From assembly GCF_013927005.1 (NCBI RefSeq), contig NZ_CP055930.1, positions 1-64,000 on the forward strand: DNA of 64,000 nt, in the 5' to 3' direction. The notes under the pieces were generated by a model. The model made no database searches, was not told where the DNA came from, and was given only the letters and a program-made list of their open reading frames with translations. The stretch's first letter is position 1, and each line of letters begins with the position of its first letter. This document shows positions 1 to 10,098 of the stretch, in pieces. Both the position numbers and the translations under genes were made by a program. The stretch is from Enterobacter sp. RHBSTW-00175. Lineage in GTDB: Bacteria > Pseudomonadota > Gammaproteobacteria > Enterobacterales > Enterobacteriaceae.

Positions 1-30
1 CCTTGTGTCTACCGATTCCACCATCCGGCC
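1..30 (-). tRNA. leuZ: tRNA-Leu (leuZ type), partial
   Basis: The reverse complement of the first 30 bases reads as the 5' acceptor arm, D arm and part of the D loop of an enterobacterial tRNA-Leu of the UAA type. The anticodon and 3' half lie before the window. Its place upstream of tRNA-Cys and tRNA-Gly matches the leuZ-cysT-glyW order beside pgsA in E. coli. The anticodon is not visible, so the isotype rests on similarity and context. Confidence 0.85.
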
Positions 31-41
31 AGGGAAGAAAG

Positions 42-115
42 TGGAGGCGCGTTCCGGAGTCGAACCGGACTAGACGGATTTGCAATCCGCTACATAACCG
101 CTTTGCTAACGCGCC
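42..115 (-). tRNA. cysT: tRNA-Cys (GCA)
   Basis: This is a complete 74-nt cloverleaf. The acceptor strands GGCGCGT and ACGCGCC pair, the anticodon loop contains GCA flanked by the ATTGCAAAT stretch, the T arm GGTTCGACTCC is standard, and the CCA end is encoded (TCCA at 42-45 in reverse). It differs from the E. coli K-12 gene by one visible base in the D arm region. It is probably cotranscribed with the neighbouring tRNA-Leu and tRNA-Gly. Confidence 0.97.
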
Positions 116-166
116 TTAAATCTTTTGTCTCTCGACTCACACCCGCAATTGCCGATGTGTTTAATC

Positions 167-242
<76 letters not shown>

Positions 243-394
243 ATGTCACCAGGTAATTATCTAATCACTTGATTTCATTATCGTCCGGCTAGCTGTGCCG
301 CCGTTCGATGCGTTGCATTCTACTTATATGACGTTTTGAGTCAACGTTATTTTTTGCATCCCTGGATCGTTTGCTGAAATTTACGGCGAAACGA

Positions 395-943
395 TCACTG
401 TTCAAGCAAATCCCCGCGCGCAGCATTCAAATATTGCAACATTGACCACAATGTCAGAACCGCAGCGACCCACAGCAAACCAATACCGGCCCACTCAACC
501 CAGGCGTTAGGACGCCACAGCATCCAGACCAGCGCTGCCATTTGCGCCGTTGTTTTAACTTTACCGATCCACGACACAGCCACGCTGCTGCGTTTGCCCA
601 GCTCCGCCATCCACTCGCGCAGCGCAGAGATAATAATCTCACGACCAATCATCGTCGCCGCAGGCAGTGTCACCCACCAGGTGTGATAGTGTTCGGCCAC
701 CAGCACCATGGCGATAGCCACCATGACTTTATCAGCAACCGGATCAAGGAATGCGCCAAAACGGGTGCTTTGGTTCCAGCGGCGAGCCAGATAACCATCG
801 AACCAGTCAGTTACGGCAGCAACAAGGAAAATCAGTGCACACGCGAAAGGCGCCCAGACAACCGGCAGGTAAAACGCCAATACAAAGAACGGGATGAGCA
901 CGACGCGAAAGAGAGTGAGCAACGTAGGGATATTAAATCGCAT
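395..943 (-). CDS. pgsA: CDP-diacylglycerol--glycerol-3-phosphate 3-phosphatidyltransferase
   Basis: PgsA makes phosphatidylglycerophosphate from CDP-diacylglycerol and glycerol 3-phosphate at the inner membrane, the committed step to phosphatidylglycerol and cardiolipin. The 182-residue product has the usual length for the family. It carries the CDP-alcohol phosphotransferase signature DG-x2-AR-x8-G-x3-D-x3-D (from DGYLARRW through FLDPVADK, about residues 49-71) and several hydrophobic segments. It follows uvrC on the same strand with a 56-bp gap, and the tRNA cluster lies downstream, as in E. coli. The identification is secure. Confidence 0.98.
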   Translation of the reverse strand: MRFNIPTLLTLFRVVLIPFFVLAFYLPVVWAPFACALIFLVAAVTDWFDGYLARRWNQSTRFGAFLDPVADKVMVAIAMVLVAEHYHTWWVTLPAATMIGREIIISALREWMAELGKRSSVAVSWIGKVKTTAQMAALVWMLWRPNAWVEWAGIGLLWVAAVLTLWSMLQYLNAARGDLLEQ

Positions 944-999
944 AATGACGGTAACTGTCTGTTGTCAGTAAAATTTAGCTCTATGTTGCTACAGAGCCC

Positions 1000-2832
1000 T
1001 CAATGTTTCAACGAGTAGTAGATCTTTTCTGCCAGTGCTTGCGAAATACCCGGCACTTTTGCAATTTCCTCAACGCTCGCATTGAGTAATCCTTGCAATC
1101 CACCCATATACTTCAACAGCATCTGGCGACGTTTTGGACCCACGCCATCAATGGTTTCAAGTGTACTGGTGTTCTTCACTTTTGCCCGTTTTTTACGGTG
1201 TCCGCTGATAGCATGATCGTGGGACTCATCACGAATGTGCTGAATCACGTGCAGCGCAGGAGAATCCGGCGGCAAACTGAACCCCTCACCTTCAGGCTCG
1301 AAGAACAACGTTTCCAGCCCCGCTTTACGATCCGCCCCTTTTGCGACCCCTAACAGCAACGGATGTTGTTTGTCCCAGGTCACGTCCAGCGATTCAAAAA
1401 CAGCTTTCGCCTGACCAAGCTGCCCTTTGCCGCCGTCAATCAGGATAACATCCGGGATCTTGCTCTCTTCTATCGCTTTGCCATAACGACGACGCAGCAC
1501 CTGATTCATGGCCGCGTAGTCATCGCCTGGCGTGATGCCGGTGATGTTATAGCGACGATACTCGGCCCGCACCGGACCGTTCGCATCAAACACCACACAG
1601 GACGCCACCGTCTGTTCACCCATCGTATGGCTGATGTCAAAACACTCCATACGCTTCACTTCAGGTAATTTCAGGCGCGTTGCCAGGGCGGTCAAACGCT
1701 GACTGACTGTCGACTGCTGCGAGAGCCTGGTGGTCAATGCCGTGGCGGCATTGGTTCGCGCCAGCTTGAGATAACGCGCACGATCGCCACGCGGTTTGGT
1801 CTGGACATTGACGCGCCGCCCGGCCAGCTCAGAAAGTGAATCGGCCAGCAGGGTTTTATCATCAAGATTGAAATCGAGCAGGATCTCAGAAGGCAGCGTA
1901 CGCATCTGGCTGCCCTGGAGGTAGAACTGGCCCACAAAGGTTTCAACAACCTCGCCAAGTTCCGTACCTCCTGGCACTTTCGGGAAATAACTGCGGCTGC
2001 CGAGCACTTTGCCCTGGCGAATAAACAACACGTGAACGCAGGCCAGCCCGGCATCAAAGGCAACGCCGATCACATCAAGATCGTCACCCGTATTAGAAAC
2101 AAACTGCTTCTCGGTCACCCTGCGCACGGCCTGGATCTGATCGCGAATGCGCGCAGCTTCTTCAAACTCCAGCGTGCTGCTGGCTTTTTCCATGCGGGCA
2201 ATCAGCTGTGTCAGCACCTGATCGTCTTTTCCGGCTAAAAACAGGCGCACATACTCCACCTGCTGGGCATACTCTTCTTCCGTCACCAGGCCGGCAACGC
2301 ATGGCCCCAGGCAGCGCCCAATCTGGTATTGCAGGCAGGGACGTGAGCGGTTGCGATATACGCTGTTCTCGCATTGACGAACCGGAAAGATTTTTTGCAG
2401 CAGCGCCAGGGTTTCACGCACGGCGTACCCGTTAGGGAACGGACCAAAATATTCACCCTTCGCATGTTTTGCGCCACGGTGCATTGCCAGGCGTGGATGG
2501 GTATCACCGCTCAGAAAAATAAAAGGGTATGACTTGTCGTCACGCAACAACACGTTGTAGCGCGGCTGATAAAGTTTGATGTAGTTATGTTCGAGCAGCA
2601 GCGCTTCTGTCTCGGTGTGGGTCACAGTGACATCAATGCTGTTGATAAGCGCGACCAGCGCTTCGGTCTTACGGGAGGCTAGATTGCTGCGAAAATAACT
2701 GGAGAGACGCTTTTTGAGATCTTTCGCCTTCCCCACATAGATAACCGTACCGCCAGCGTCATACATCCGATAAACGCCTGGCTGGCTGGTAACGGTTTTC
2801 AGAAATGCTTTTGAATCGAACACATCACTCAC
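1000..2832 (-). CDS. uvrC: UvrABC excinuclease subunit C
   Basis: UvrC makes both incisions around bulky DNA lesions after UvrA/UvrB recognition. The 610-residue protein shows an N-terminal GIY-YIG nuclease domain (GVYRMYD... [11 protein letters not shown], about residues 19-45), the central cysteine cluster and a UVR motif (about 205-240), the RNase H-like 3'... 5' nuclease half ([12 protein letters not shown]), and tandem helix-hairpin-helix motifs at the C-terminus ([23 protein letters not shown]). Its ATG overlaps the uvrY stop codon (ATGA), so the two are translationally coupled as in E. coli. Confidence 0.98.
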   Translation of the reverse strand: MSDVFDSKAFLKTVTSQPGVYRMYDAGGTVIYVGKAKDLKKRLSSYFRSNLASRKTEALVALINSIDVTVTHTETEALLLEHNYIKLYQPRYNVLLRDDKSYPFIFLSGDTHPRLAMHRGAKHAKGEYFGPFPNGYAVRETLALLQKIFPVRQCENSVYRNRSRPCLQYQIGRCLGPCVAGLVTEEEYAQQVEYVRLFLAGKDDQVLTQLIARMEKASSTLEFEEAARIRDQIQAVRRVTEKQFVSNTGDDLDVIGVAFDAGLACVHVLFIRQGKVLGSRSYFPKVPGGTELGEVVETFVGQFYLQGSQMRTLPSEILLDFNLDDKTLLADSLSELAGRRVNVQTKPRGDRARYLKLARTNAATALTTRLSQQSTVSQRLTALATRLKLPEVKRMECFDISHTMGEQTVASCVVFDANGPVRAEYRRYNITGITPGDDYAAMNQVLRRRYGKAIEESKIPDVILIDGGKGQLGQAKAVFESLDVTWDKQHPLLLGVAKGADRKAGLETLFFEPEGEGFSLPPDSPALHVIQHIRDESHDHAISGHRKKRAKVKNTSTLETIDGVGPKRRQMLLKYMGGLQGLLNASVEEIAKVPGISQALAEKIYYSLKH

Positions 2833-3485
2833 TGGCTGGTTAAGGTTTCTGCATTACACAGACCATGGCGAATTGCCAGGTGAGTCAGTTCGACATCGCC
2901 GTGAATGTTCAGTTTACTGAACATTCGATAGCGGTAGCTGTTCACCGTTTTCGGGCTGAGATTCAACTGCTCTGAAATCTCATTCACCTTCTGGCCTTTG
3001 GTGATCATCAGCATAATCTGTAATTCGCGCTCAGACAAACAGGCGAATGGCGATTCTGTTTTGTCGGGTTCAATCTGGCTCAACGCCATTTGTTGAGCGA
3101 TGTCCGACGCGATATAACGCTGACCAGCAAACACTGAACGGATAGCATTGACCACTTCCTGCGGAGCAGCACCTTTGCTGAGATACCCGGCAGCACCCGC
3201 CTGCATCACTTTGGCGGGCAACGGATTTTCAGTGTGCACTGTCAGCATGATGACTTTTGTATCAATAAAGGTACGGGCGATTTTACGCGTGGCTTCCAGT
3301 CCGCCAATACCGGGCATGTTCATATCCATCAACACGACGTCCGCCGAGTTAGTGCGACACCATTTAACGGCATCTTCACCACAGCAGGCTTCGCCGGCAA
3401 CTTTGATACCTTTTATATCTTCAAGAATGCGTCGTATCCCTGCGCGCACCAGTTCGTGGTCATCAACAAGAAGGACGTTGATCAA
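2829..3485 (-). CDS. uvrY: BarA/UvrY two-component response regulator
   Basis: UvrY is the response regulator of the BarA sensor. It activates the CsrB/CsrC small RNAs and so controls carbon metabolism, biofilm and motility. The 218-residue product has a CheY-like receiver with the phospho-acceptor aspartate in [10 protein letters not shown] (about residue 54) and a LuxR-type helix-turn-helix near the C-terminus ([17 protein letters not shown]). The length equals that of the E. coli protein. It is the first gene of the uvrY-uvrC unit, and its own promoter should lie in the 3486-3952 region. Confidence 0.97.
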   Translation of the reverse strand: MINVLLVDDHELVRAGIRRILEDIKGIKVAGEACCGEDAVKWCRTNSADVVLMDMNMPGIGGLEATRKIARTFIDTKVIMLTVHTENPLPAKVMQAGAAGYLSKGAAPQEVVNAIRSVFAGQRYIASDIAQQMALSQIEPDKTESPFACLSERELQIMLMITKGQKVNEISEQLNLSPKTVNSYRYRMFSKLNIHGDVELTHLAIRHGLCNAETLTSQ

Positions 3486-3952
3486 AGGAAATGTCTCCAG
3501 AATAGGGATAACGCAACTGACTGCTAATTTGGTTTATATTAACGGTTTTCCTCACAAGATTAAAACGTTAAAAAACCCGCTATTCGATTTTGCTCTCGTT
3601 TTTGGAAATTAGCCTGTACACCAGGTGGAAAGAAACGCAGCGCTGACAGGGTTTATGAGGCTATTTTTAAGCATCTGTATTCAAAAGGTTACAAAACAAC
3701 CCTAAAAAAACCTAAGAAAAAACAGAACTCAAATTTTTGTAACAATAATTAACGGCAGCGGTACCAACGTTAAACAATTAATTGCAGATAATCTGGCGTA
3801 CAGATTACCGCCGTTTGTTGTTTACGCGAATAAACAAAAAGCGGAAAAGTACAAAAAACAACCACTGCATTTTTTGGTGCGGCTTGTGGTATACTCCGCG
3901 GCCTTAACTTTCATCGTCGCGCTCAAGCGCTGTTTTATAATGAGGAAAATAA
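3486..3952. promoter_or_regulatory. uvrY / yecF divergent intergenic region
   Basis: This AT-rich stretch without a supportable gene separates the divergent uvrY and yecF. A clear extended -10 element for yecF, TGGTATACT, ends at 3895, about 58 bp before the yecF ATG. No good -35 box accompanies it, which fits an extended -10 promoter. Long A/T runs at 3690-3730 could be H-NS sites, but this is only an impression. Confidence 0.5.
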
Positions 3953-4177
3953 ATGAGCACACCTGAATTCGCCACTGCGGAGAATAACCAAGAACTGGCA
4001 CAGGAAGTAACCTGCCTGAAAGCGCTATTGACGCTTATGCTACAGGCAATGGGTCAGGCTGACGCCGGTCGTGTGATCATTAAGATGGAAAAACAAATCG
4101 CGCAAATGGAAGACCAGGCTGAATCAGCGGTATTTGCCAATACGGTTAAGCAAATTAAACAAGCTTACCGCCAGTAA
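3953..4177 (+). CDS. yecF: YecF family protein (DUF2594)
   Basis: This is a small 74-residue soluble, acidic, probably coiled-coil protein with no known function. It is placed as yecF by its position between uvrY and sdiA and by its start ([19 protein letters not shown]), typical of DUF2594. The ATG is preceded by GAGGAAAATAA, a good ribosome binding site, and by the extended -10 promoter at 3890-3895. An 11-bp-stem terminator follows directly. It is monocistronic. Confidence 0.93.
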   Translation: MSTPEFATAENNQELAQEVTCLKALLTLMLQAMGQADAGRVIIKMEKQIAQMEDQAESAVFANTVKQIKQAYRQ

Positions 4178-4183
4178 AAAAAA

Positions 4184-4213
4184 ACGGCTGGATGCGTCGC
4201 ATTCAGCCGTTTT
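4184..4213. terminator. Bidirectional terminator between yecF and sdiA
   Basis: The hairpin arms ACGGCTGGATG and CATTCAGCCGT surround a 5-base loop. A-runs precede and T-runs follow, so it can terminate yecF on the plus strand and the convergent sdiA on the minus strand. Confidence 0.85.
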
Positions 4214-4243
4214 CCTCGTCTGCCACGCAGAACGTCTTTTGCT

Positions 4244-4966
4244 TCAGATAAGCCCCGTCGCCGCCGCATAGCAGGCAATCTGCGTTTTGTTGGGTGCGTT
4301 GAATTTCTTCTGCATATTCTTCTGATGGAAGTTAACCGTATTCTCTGAGATTGAGAGAATAATTGCTATTTCCGCAGAGGTTTTGCCTTCCGCAGTCCAC
4401 TTCAGAATTTCCCGCTCGCGTTTGCTGAATTTCATCTCAGGCGGCATTACCGTCTCGTGTTCAAATCGAAGTAAAGACGTTAAGGCCATTTGCACCAGCA
4501 TTTGTAAGCGCAGTTCTATTTCTTCGCTGACGAAGGTATTCTCCACCAGACTAGTACGCGATACAGAAAGGAAACCCAGTGCATGATTGGGAAGCATCAG
4601 GCATTGTGTTATTCCCTTACGCAAGCCGTGGTCGCGTGCCCCATCCCATAATTCCTGAGCATCAGTGAATAATTCATCTGTCCAGGGTAAATGCCCCTGA
4701 ACGAAATTCTCAGGTTTCAGCACCGGGTCAATGGCGAAATAATTCTCTGACTGATATTGCGCTATCCACTCTGCCGGGTAAGTGGTCTGCACAGAAATCT
4801 TAGGGCGTGTAAATGGCACTGGATGACGAACGCAGAGAGCGAAATAATCAAATTCTAGTTCCTGAGTTTGTCTCTGAAGTTCGAGATAAACCTCGTCGGC
4901 GGTTGTCATTTCCTGAAACCGGAGGAAGCATTTCCGACGCCATGTGAAAAAGTCTGTATCCTTCAT
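4244..4966 (-). CDS. sdiA: LuxR-type quorum-sensing receptor SdiA
   Basis: SdiA is an orphan LuxR-family regulator that detects N-acyl-homoserine lactones made by other species and affects division and adhesion genes. The 240-residue protein has an autoinducer-binding domain (about residues 15-165, with the conserved WxxxY/D pattern around YPAEWIAQYQSENYFAIDP) and a C-terminal LuxR HTH (SKREREILKWTAEGKTSAEI followed by SENTVNFHQKNM). An in-frame ATG 20 codons upstream exists, but the family N-terminus begins at MKDTDFFTWRR, so I use 4966. No luxI partner is visible. Confidence 0.95.
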   Translation of the reverse strand: MKDTDFFTWRRKCFLRFQEMTTADEVYLELQRQTQELEFDYFALCVRHPVPFTRPKISVQTTYPAEWIAQYQSENYFAIDPVLKPENFVQGHLPWTDELFTDAQELWDGARDHGLRKGITQCLMLPNHALGFLSVSRTSLVENTFVSEEIELRLQMLVQMALTSLLRFEHETVMPPEMKFSKREREILKWTAEGKTSAEIAIILSISENTVNFHQKNMQKKFNAPNKTQIACYAAATGLI

Positions 4967-5188
4967 ACTTACTGAATGAAGCCTCTGATAAAGATAATCA
5001 TTATTATGGTGAATATAAACTAACACATAAAACTTATTTAGATATACAAAATATCGGCTATATGACTGTTAACTTCAGTTTTAATACGGTTAATCCGAAC
5101 TGTGTGGAATAAAAAAACAATACGAATGCGCTCAGGGGAGAATAATTTGCTCCAGGGGGAAAATCTGGAGCAAATTAGTGCAAAAATG

Positions 5189-5941
5189 CTACTGCATAAG
5201 GAATTTTTCAAGGAACTGGCGGGTACGCGGCTGTTGTGGGTTAGCAAATAAGCTCTTTGCAGGCCCTTGTTCTACAATTCGCCCCTGATCCATGAATATA
5301 GCCCGGTCAGCCACATCCCTGGCGAAGCTCATCTCATGCGTCACGATAACCATTGTCCGTTTCTCTTTCGCCAGCTGGCGGATGGTGTTGAGCACCTCCC
5401 CCACCAGCTCAGGATCAAGCGCGGAGGTAGGTTCATCAAACAGGATCACATCAGGGCGCATGGCCAAGGCGCGGGCGATGGCGACACGCTGCTGCTGGCC
5501 GCCCGACAAACGACGCGGGTAGCTGGTCTCCTTCCCGGCAAGCCCCACTTTCGCCAGCAGTTCGCGAGCGCGGGCTGTAGCTTCGTCTTTAGGCTCACCT
5601 TTTACAATAACCGGCCCTTCGATAATGTTTTCCAGCACCGTCCGGTGCGGGAAAAGATTAAAGTTCTGAAAGACAAACCCGACATGCTGACGCAGGCGGC
5701 GGATTAGCCCTTTCTGCTGGTTGATGGACTTCCCGGTGTCGATGGTGATATCACCCACGCGAATAGTTCCACCTTCCGGTTGCTCCAGCAGATTGATACT
5801 GCGCAACAGCGTGGTTTTCCCGGAGCCGCTTGGCCCGATAATCGCTACCACTTCCCCTTGCTCAACTTCAAGGTCGATACCGTGCAGTACCGTCTGTCCG
5901 TGGAATTTTTTCACCAGGTTTTTGACGTCGATAGCACTCAT
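5189..5941 (-). CDS. tcyN: L-cystine ABC transporter ATP-binding protein
   Basis: This is the ATPase of the TcyJLN (FliY-YecS-YecC) importer for L-cystine and related compounds. The 250-residue product has Walker A GPSGSGKTT (about residues 34-42), the Q-loop, the ABC signature LSGGQQQR, Walker B VILFDEPTSALD, and the switch histidine in VTHE. Its start overlaps the stop of tcyL by 4 bp (ATGA), showing coupling to the permease gene. The 222 bp between it and sdiA hold no evident gene. Confidence 0.97.
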   Translation of the reverse strand: MSAIDVKNLVKKFHGQTVLHGIDLEVEQGEVVAIIGPSGSGKTTLLRSINLLEQPEGGTIRVGDITIDTGKSINQQKGLIRRLRQHVGFVFQNFNLFPHRTVLENIIEGPVIVKGEPKDEATARARELLAKVGLAGKETSYPRRLSGGQQQRVAIARALAMRPDVILFDEPTSALDPELVGEVLNTIRQLAKEKRTMVIVTHEMSFARDVADRAIFMDQGRIVEQGPAKSLFANPQQPRTRQFLEKFLMQ

Positions 5942-6606
5942 TTCGGATCACGCTCCTGGCGGTTAAGCTGGTTTTCAAAATAGTTTTGCAGTGCAGACAG
6001 TACCGTCGCCATCACCCAGTAAATCAGCGAGGCCGCCAGATACATGGTGAACACTTCGAGTGTACGCGAGGTAATAAGCTGCGCCTGGCGGAACAGCTCA
6101 GGCACCTGGATAGTCGCCGCCAGCGAGGTGTCTTTCACCAGGCTGATAAAGCTGTTGCTGAGCGGCGGGAGCGCCACGCGTGCCGCCTGCGGCAGAATTG
6201 CCCTGCGCAGCGTCTGCCACGGCGTCATACCGATACTGGCCGCTGCTTCCCATTGGCCTTTATCAATAGAGGAAATCGCCGCGCGCAGAGTTTCCGAGGT
6301 ATAGGCCGCGGTATTCAGCGACAACCCGATCATCGCCGCCGGGATCGGATCAAGCTCAATCCCAAACTGCGGTAAACCGTAGTAAATCATAAAGAGCTGG
6401 GCGATAAGCGGCGTTCCGCGAAAGACAGAGATATAAAAACGCGCCAGCCAGCGCACCGGCCCAACCGGCGACATCCGCATCAATGCCAGCAAAAACCCCA
6501 GCATCAGGCCAAAGAACATCCCGCCGATACTGAGCTGTAATGTAAATACCGCGCCTTTAAGCAGGAACGGCAACGAATCAATAACCAGTTGAATACTTTC
6601 TTGCAT
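5938..6606 (-). CDS. tcyL: L-cystine ABC transporter permease
   Basis: This is the membrane subunit of the cystine importer. The 222 residues include about five hydrophobic segments and the permease EAA loop (EAAASIGMTPWQTLRRAILP, about residues 125-144) that docks with TcyN. It belongs to the HisM/GlnP family of polar amino acid permeases and is translationally coupled to tcyN downstream. dcyD lies 21 bp upstream on the same strand, so dcyD-tcyL-tcyN form one unit. Confidence 0.97.
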   Translation of the reverse strand: MQESIQLVIDSLPFLLKGAVFTLQLSIGGMFFGLMLGFLLALMRMSPVGPVRWLARFYISVFRGTPLIAQLFMIYYGLPQFGIELDPIPAAMIGLSLNTAAYTSETLRAAISSIDKGQWEAAASIGMTPWQTLRRAILPQAARVALPPLSNSFISLVKDTSLAATIQVPELFRQAQLITSRTLEVFTMYLAASLIYWVMATVLSALQNYFENQLNRQERDPK

Positions 6607-6627
6607 TATTATTTTTCGACCTGATGT

Positions 6628-7650
<1,023 letters not shown>

Positions 7651-7680
7651 TTATTATGCACGCAGACGCGTAAGAAATAA

Positions 7681-7710
7681 AAAAGGCGCTTTTAAAAGCA
7701 CCTTTTTTTT
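7681..7710 (-). terminator. Terminator downstream of tcyJ
   Basis: On the minus strand, a stem from AAGGTGCTTTT and AAAAGCGCCTT is followed by a run of T, 13 bp past the tcyJ stop. It separates tcyJ from dcyD, so dcyD-tcyL-tcyN may also have their own promoter. Confidence 0.75.
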
Positions 7711-7722
7711 ACAGCCAACGAC

Positions 7723-8523
7723 TTATTTCGTGACGTCAGCACCGAACCACTTCTCGGAGAGCGCCTTCAGGCTGCCATCCTTTTGCATGTCGGCGATGGC
7801 CGCATCAATGGCTTTCACCAGATCGTCGTTGCCTTTACGCACCGCAATACCTGACTCCTGACGAGAGAACGCATCACCCGCTACGGCCAGGGTGTTGTTG
7901 GTTTTCTTCACCAGATCCAGCGCCGCCAGGCGGTCAACCAGGATGGCATCGATACGACCAACACGCAGATCCTGGTATTTAGTTGGGTCATCATCATAGG
8001 TACGGATATCAACGCCCTGCACGTTCTGGCGCAACCACTCTTCGTAGTTCGTCCCCAGACCAACACCCACTTTTTTACCTTTCAGGTCAGCAGCAGTTTT
8101 GATGCTGCCTTCGTTACCTTTCTTCACCAGCGCCTGGATGCCCGACACGGTATATGGCGTAGAGAAGTCATACTTCTTCTTACGCTCATCAGAAATGGTC
8201 ACCTGGTTAATCACCACGTCGATACGTTTAGAATCCAGCGATGCCAGCATCCCGTCCCATTTGGTCGGTTTGAGCGATGCTTTCACGCCAAGATGTTTCG
8301 CCAGCTCTTCGGCAAACTCCACTTCGAAACCGGTCAGTTTTCCGTCATCGCCCTGGAAGCTGAACGGAGGATAGGTTCCTTCCAGCCCAACCAACAGCGT
8401 GCCGCGTTCTTTGACTTTATTCAGCAGATTTTCCGCCGCGAACGTTTTCACGCTCATGCCAGCGACCAGCGCAACTGCCATTACACCCATCAGCGCCTGA
8501 CGACCCAGAAGTGCTAATTTCAT
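7723..8523 (-). CDS. tcyJ: L-cystine-binding periplasmic protein
   Basis: TcyJ (formerly FliY) is the periplasmic receptor of the cystine importer. The 266-residue protein begins with a signal peptide (basic start, hydrophobic core VMAVALVAG, likely cut after about residue 29 near KTFAAE) followed by a type II solute-binding fold (GTLLVGLEGTYPPFSF, then the ligand-loop region TKWDGMLASLDSKRIDVVIN). It sits downstream of fliZ with an 86-bp gap, as in the E. coli fliAZ-tcyJ unit, and is followed by its own terminator. Confidence 0.96.
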   Translation of the reverse strand: MKLALLGRQALMGVMAVALVAGMSVKTFAAENLLNKVKERGTLLVGLEGTYPPFSFQGDDGKLTGFEVEFAEELAKHLGVKASLKPTKWDGMLASLDSKRIDVVINQVTISDERKKKYDFSTPYTVSGIQALVKKGNEGSIKTAADLKGKKVGVGLGTNYEEWLRQNVQGVDIRTYDDDPTKYQDLRVGRIDAILVDRLAALDLVKKTNNTLAVAGDAFSRQESGIAVRKGNDDLVKAIDAAIADMQKDGSLKALSEKWFGADVTK

Positions 8524-8609
8524 AATTACCCCGATATAGTGGAATTTTTGAGTAGTGTAGTGAATTCGCCTGCAACGTCAAAGGCGGCTACGCTACATCT
8601 TATTCTTTT

Positions 8610-9161
8610 TTAATATATATCAGAAGTTGTCTCTGCGTGGACTTTCTGCTTCCCCACACCCGGCATTTGTACCTTATATTGCGCGTACTTGCGCAGTGCA
8701 ATGCGGTAGTTATTGGTGCTGGTTGCAGGCAACCACGGCTCCAGATTTTCATCAAGATAGCCGGTCTTAAGCAGATCGCGAGAAATGTTATGCACGGTCA
8801 GATGCTGGCCAAGGCGACGCAGGCGAACCACATATTCGCGCACGGTGCCGTGACTCATCTCCGTTTGTTCAAACAGGAATTGTTTGAAGCCGATAATGTC
8901 GAAGAAGTCGCTTTGCTCTTTGCAGTGTAAATCGCCACAGAAGCGGCAAAGCGCCACCCACTCTTTTTGCTCTTCAAACCATGCTGATTCATCCATCAAC
9001 GTGTCGAGGCGAGAGATCGCAATTTTGTTAACGATTTCGCCACGACGAACCAGCGTGATACGGTCGAGTAATTTATTACAGTGGGCGCAATGCGTCTGGC
9101 TGTGTTTAAAGTCTTTCAGGTAGCGGCTTAGAGGCCGTCTTTTTGATTGCTGCACCGTCAT
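8610..9161 (-). CDS. fliZ: Flagella biosynthesis regulator FliZ
   Basis: FliZ is a DNA-binding regulator made with FliA. In E. coli it represses sigma-S-dependent promoters, and in Salmonella it raises FlhDC activity. The 183-residue product has the family length and start (MTVQQSKRRPLSRYLKDFKHS) and the core-binding-like domain resembling the N-terminal part of tyrosine recombinases. It is 54 bp downstream of fliA on the same strand and should be read from the fliA promoters. Confidence 0.96.
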   Translation of the reverse strand: MTVQQSKRRPLSRYLKDFKHSQTHCAHCNKLLDRITLVRRGEIVNKIAISRLDTLMDESAWFEEQKEWVALCRFCGDLHCKEQSDFFDIIGFKQFLFEQTEMSHGTVREYVVRLRRLGQHLTVHNISRDLLKTGYLDENLEPWLPATSTNNYRIALRKYAQYKVQMPGVGKQKVHAETTSDIY

Positions 9162-9215
9162 GATAACTCCTGGTTGTCAATACGTTGTGCGGCATTTCTC
9201 AGGTGAATCAATCAC

Positions 9216-9935
9216 CTATAACTTACCCAGCTTAGTACGTAAGCGCTTAATGGCCTGGCTGTGCAGCTGGCTGACCCGCGACTCGCCCACTTCAAGAACA
9301 GCGCCAATCTCTTTGAGGTTGAGCTCTTCCTGATAATAGAGGGTCAACACCAGTTGTTCACGTTCTGGTAAAGCTTCAATAGCTTCCATTACGCGATGGC
9401 GTAAATTACCTTCCATTAAATGGTGTAACGGGTTTTCTTGCTGGTGTTCATCTGTTACCAGCTCGATGCTATCGCCATGCTCTTCACGCCACTCATCATA
9501 AGAGAAGAGTTGGCTATTATTGGTATCGAGCAACATCTGACGATACTCTTCAACAGCAATGCCAAGACGTTCCGCTACTTCAGTTTCCGTCGCGTTGCGT
9601 CCCAGTTCCTGTTCCAGCTGCCCCATCGCATGTGCCACTTCGCGTGCGTTGCGGCGAACACTGCGCGGCACCCAGTCACGGCTGCGCAGCTCGTCCAGCA
9701 TCGCACCACGAATACGCTGTACTGCGTAAGTCGTAAATGCCGTTCCTTGCAGAGCGTCGTATCGGTCAACTGCATTCAATAACCCGATACCGCCCGCCTG
9801 TAGCAGATCGTCCAGTTCCACGCTCGCCGGCAAACGCACCTGGAGGCGCAATGCTTCGTGACGCACCAGCGGAACATAACGCTGCCACAGCGAATGTTTA
9901 TCCATTACACCATCAGCGGTATAGAGTGAATTCAC
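9216..9935 (-). CDS. fliA: RNA polymerase sigma-28 (flagellar) factor
   Basis: FliA directs transcription of late flagellar and chemotaxis genes. The 239-residue protein has the E. coli length, with region 2 (DLLQAGGIGLLNAVDRYD, TTYAVQRIRGAMLDELR) and region 4 (ALPEREQLVLTLYYQEELNL, VGESRVSQLHSQAIKRL). The start codon is GTG at 9935, as in E. coli. It faces the same way as fliC but is separated from it by the fliC terminator. A GCCGATAA-like -10 box at 9961-9968 (reverse) lies just upstream without a good -35 at the normal spacing. Confidence 0.97.
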   Translation of the reverse strand: MNSLYTADGVMDKHSLWQRYVPLVRHEALRLQVRLPASVELDDLLQAGGIGLLNAVDRYDALQGTAFTTYAVQRIRGAMLDELRSRDWVPRSVRRNAREVAHAMGQLEQELGRNATETEVAERLGIAVEEYRQMLLDTNNSQLFSYDEWREEHGDSIELVTDEHQQENPLHHLMEGNLRHRVMEAIEALPEREQLVLTLYYQEELNLKEIGAVLEVGESRVSQLHSQAIKRLRTKLGKL

Positions 9936-10056
9936 GATAAACAGCCCTGCGTTAATTGAGTTATCGGCATGATTATCCGATTCTGCAGGGGTTTTAATTG
10001 GGTGAATAGTGGGTGAAATGAGGGGTTATTTGGGGGTTACGAATGAATTCGAGCGG

Positions 10057-10082
10057 AAAAAAACCCCGCCGAAGCGGGGTTT
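10057..10082 (-). terminator. fliC terminator
   Basis: On the minus strand, a GC-rich stem ACCCCGC / GCGGGGT with the stable TTCG loop is followed by a run of seven T. It starts 19 bp past the fliC stop. Confidence 0.92.
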
Positions 10083-10098
10083 GTGCGTAATCAGGCGA

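Noticed and set aside
3148..3612. 154-codon plus-strand frame opposite uvrY
   Set aside because: Antisense to the uvrY receiver domain; no independent evidence.
9961..9987. Sigma-28 promoter for fliA
   Set aside because: The GCCGATAA -10 is present but no TAAA-type -35 lies at 11-base spacing, so I did not call a full FliA promoter.
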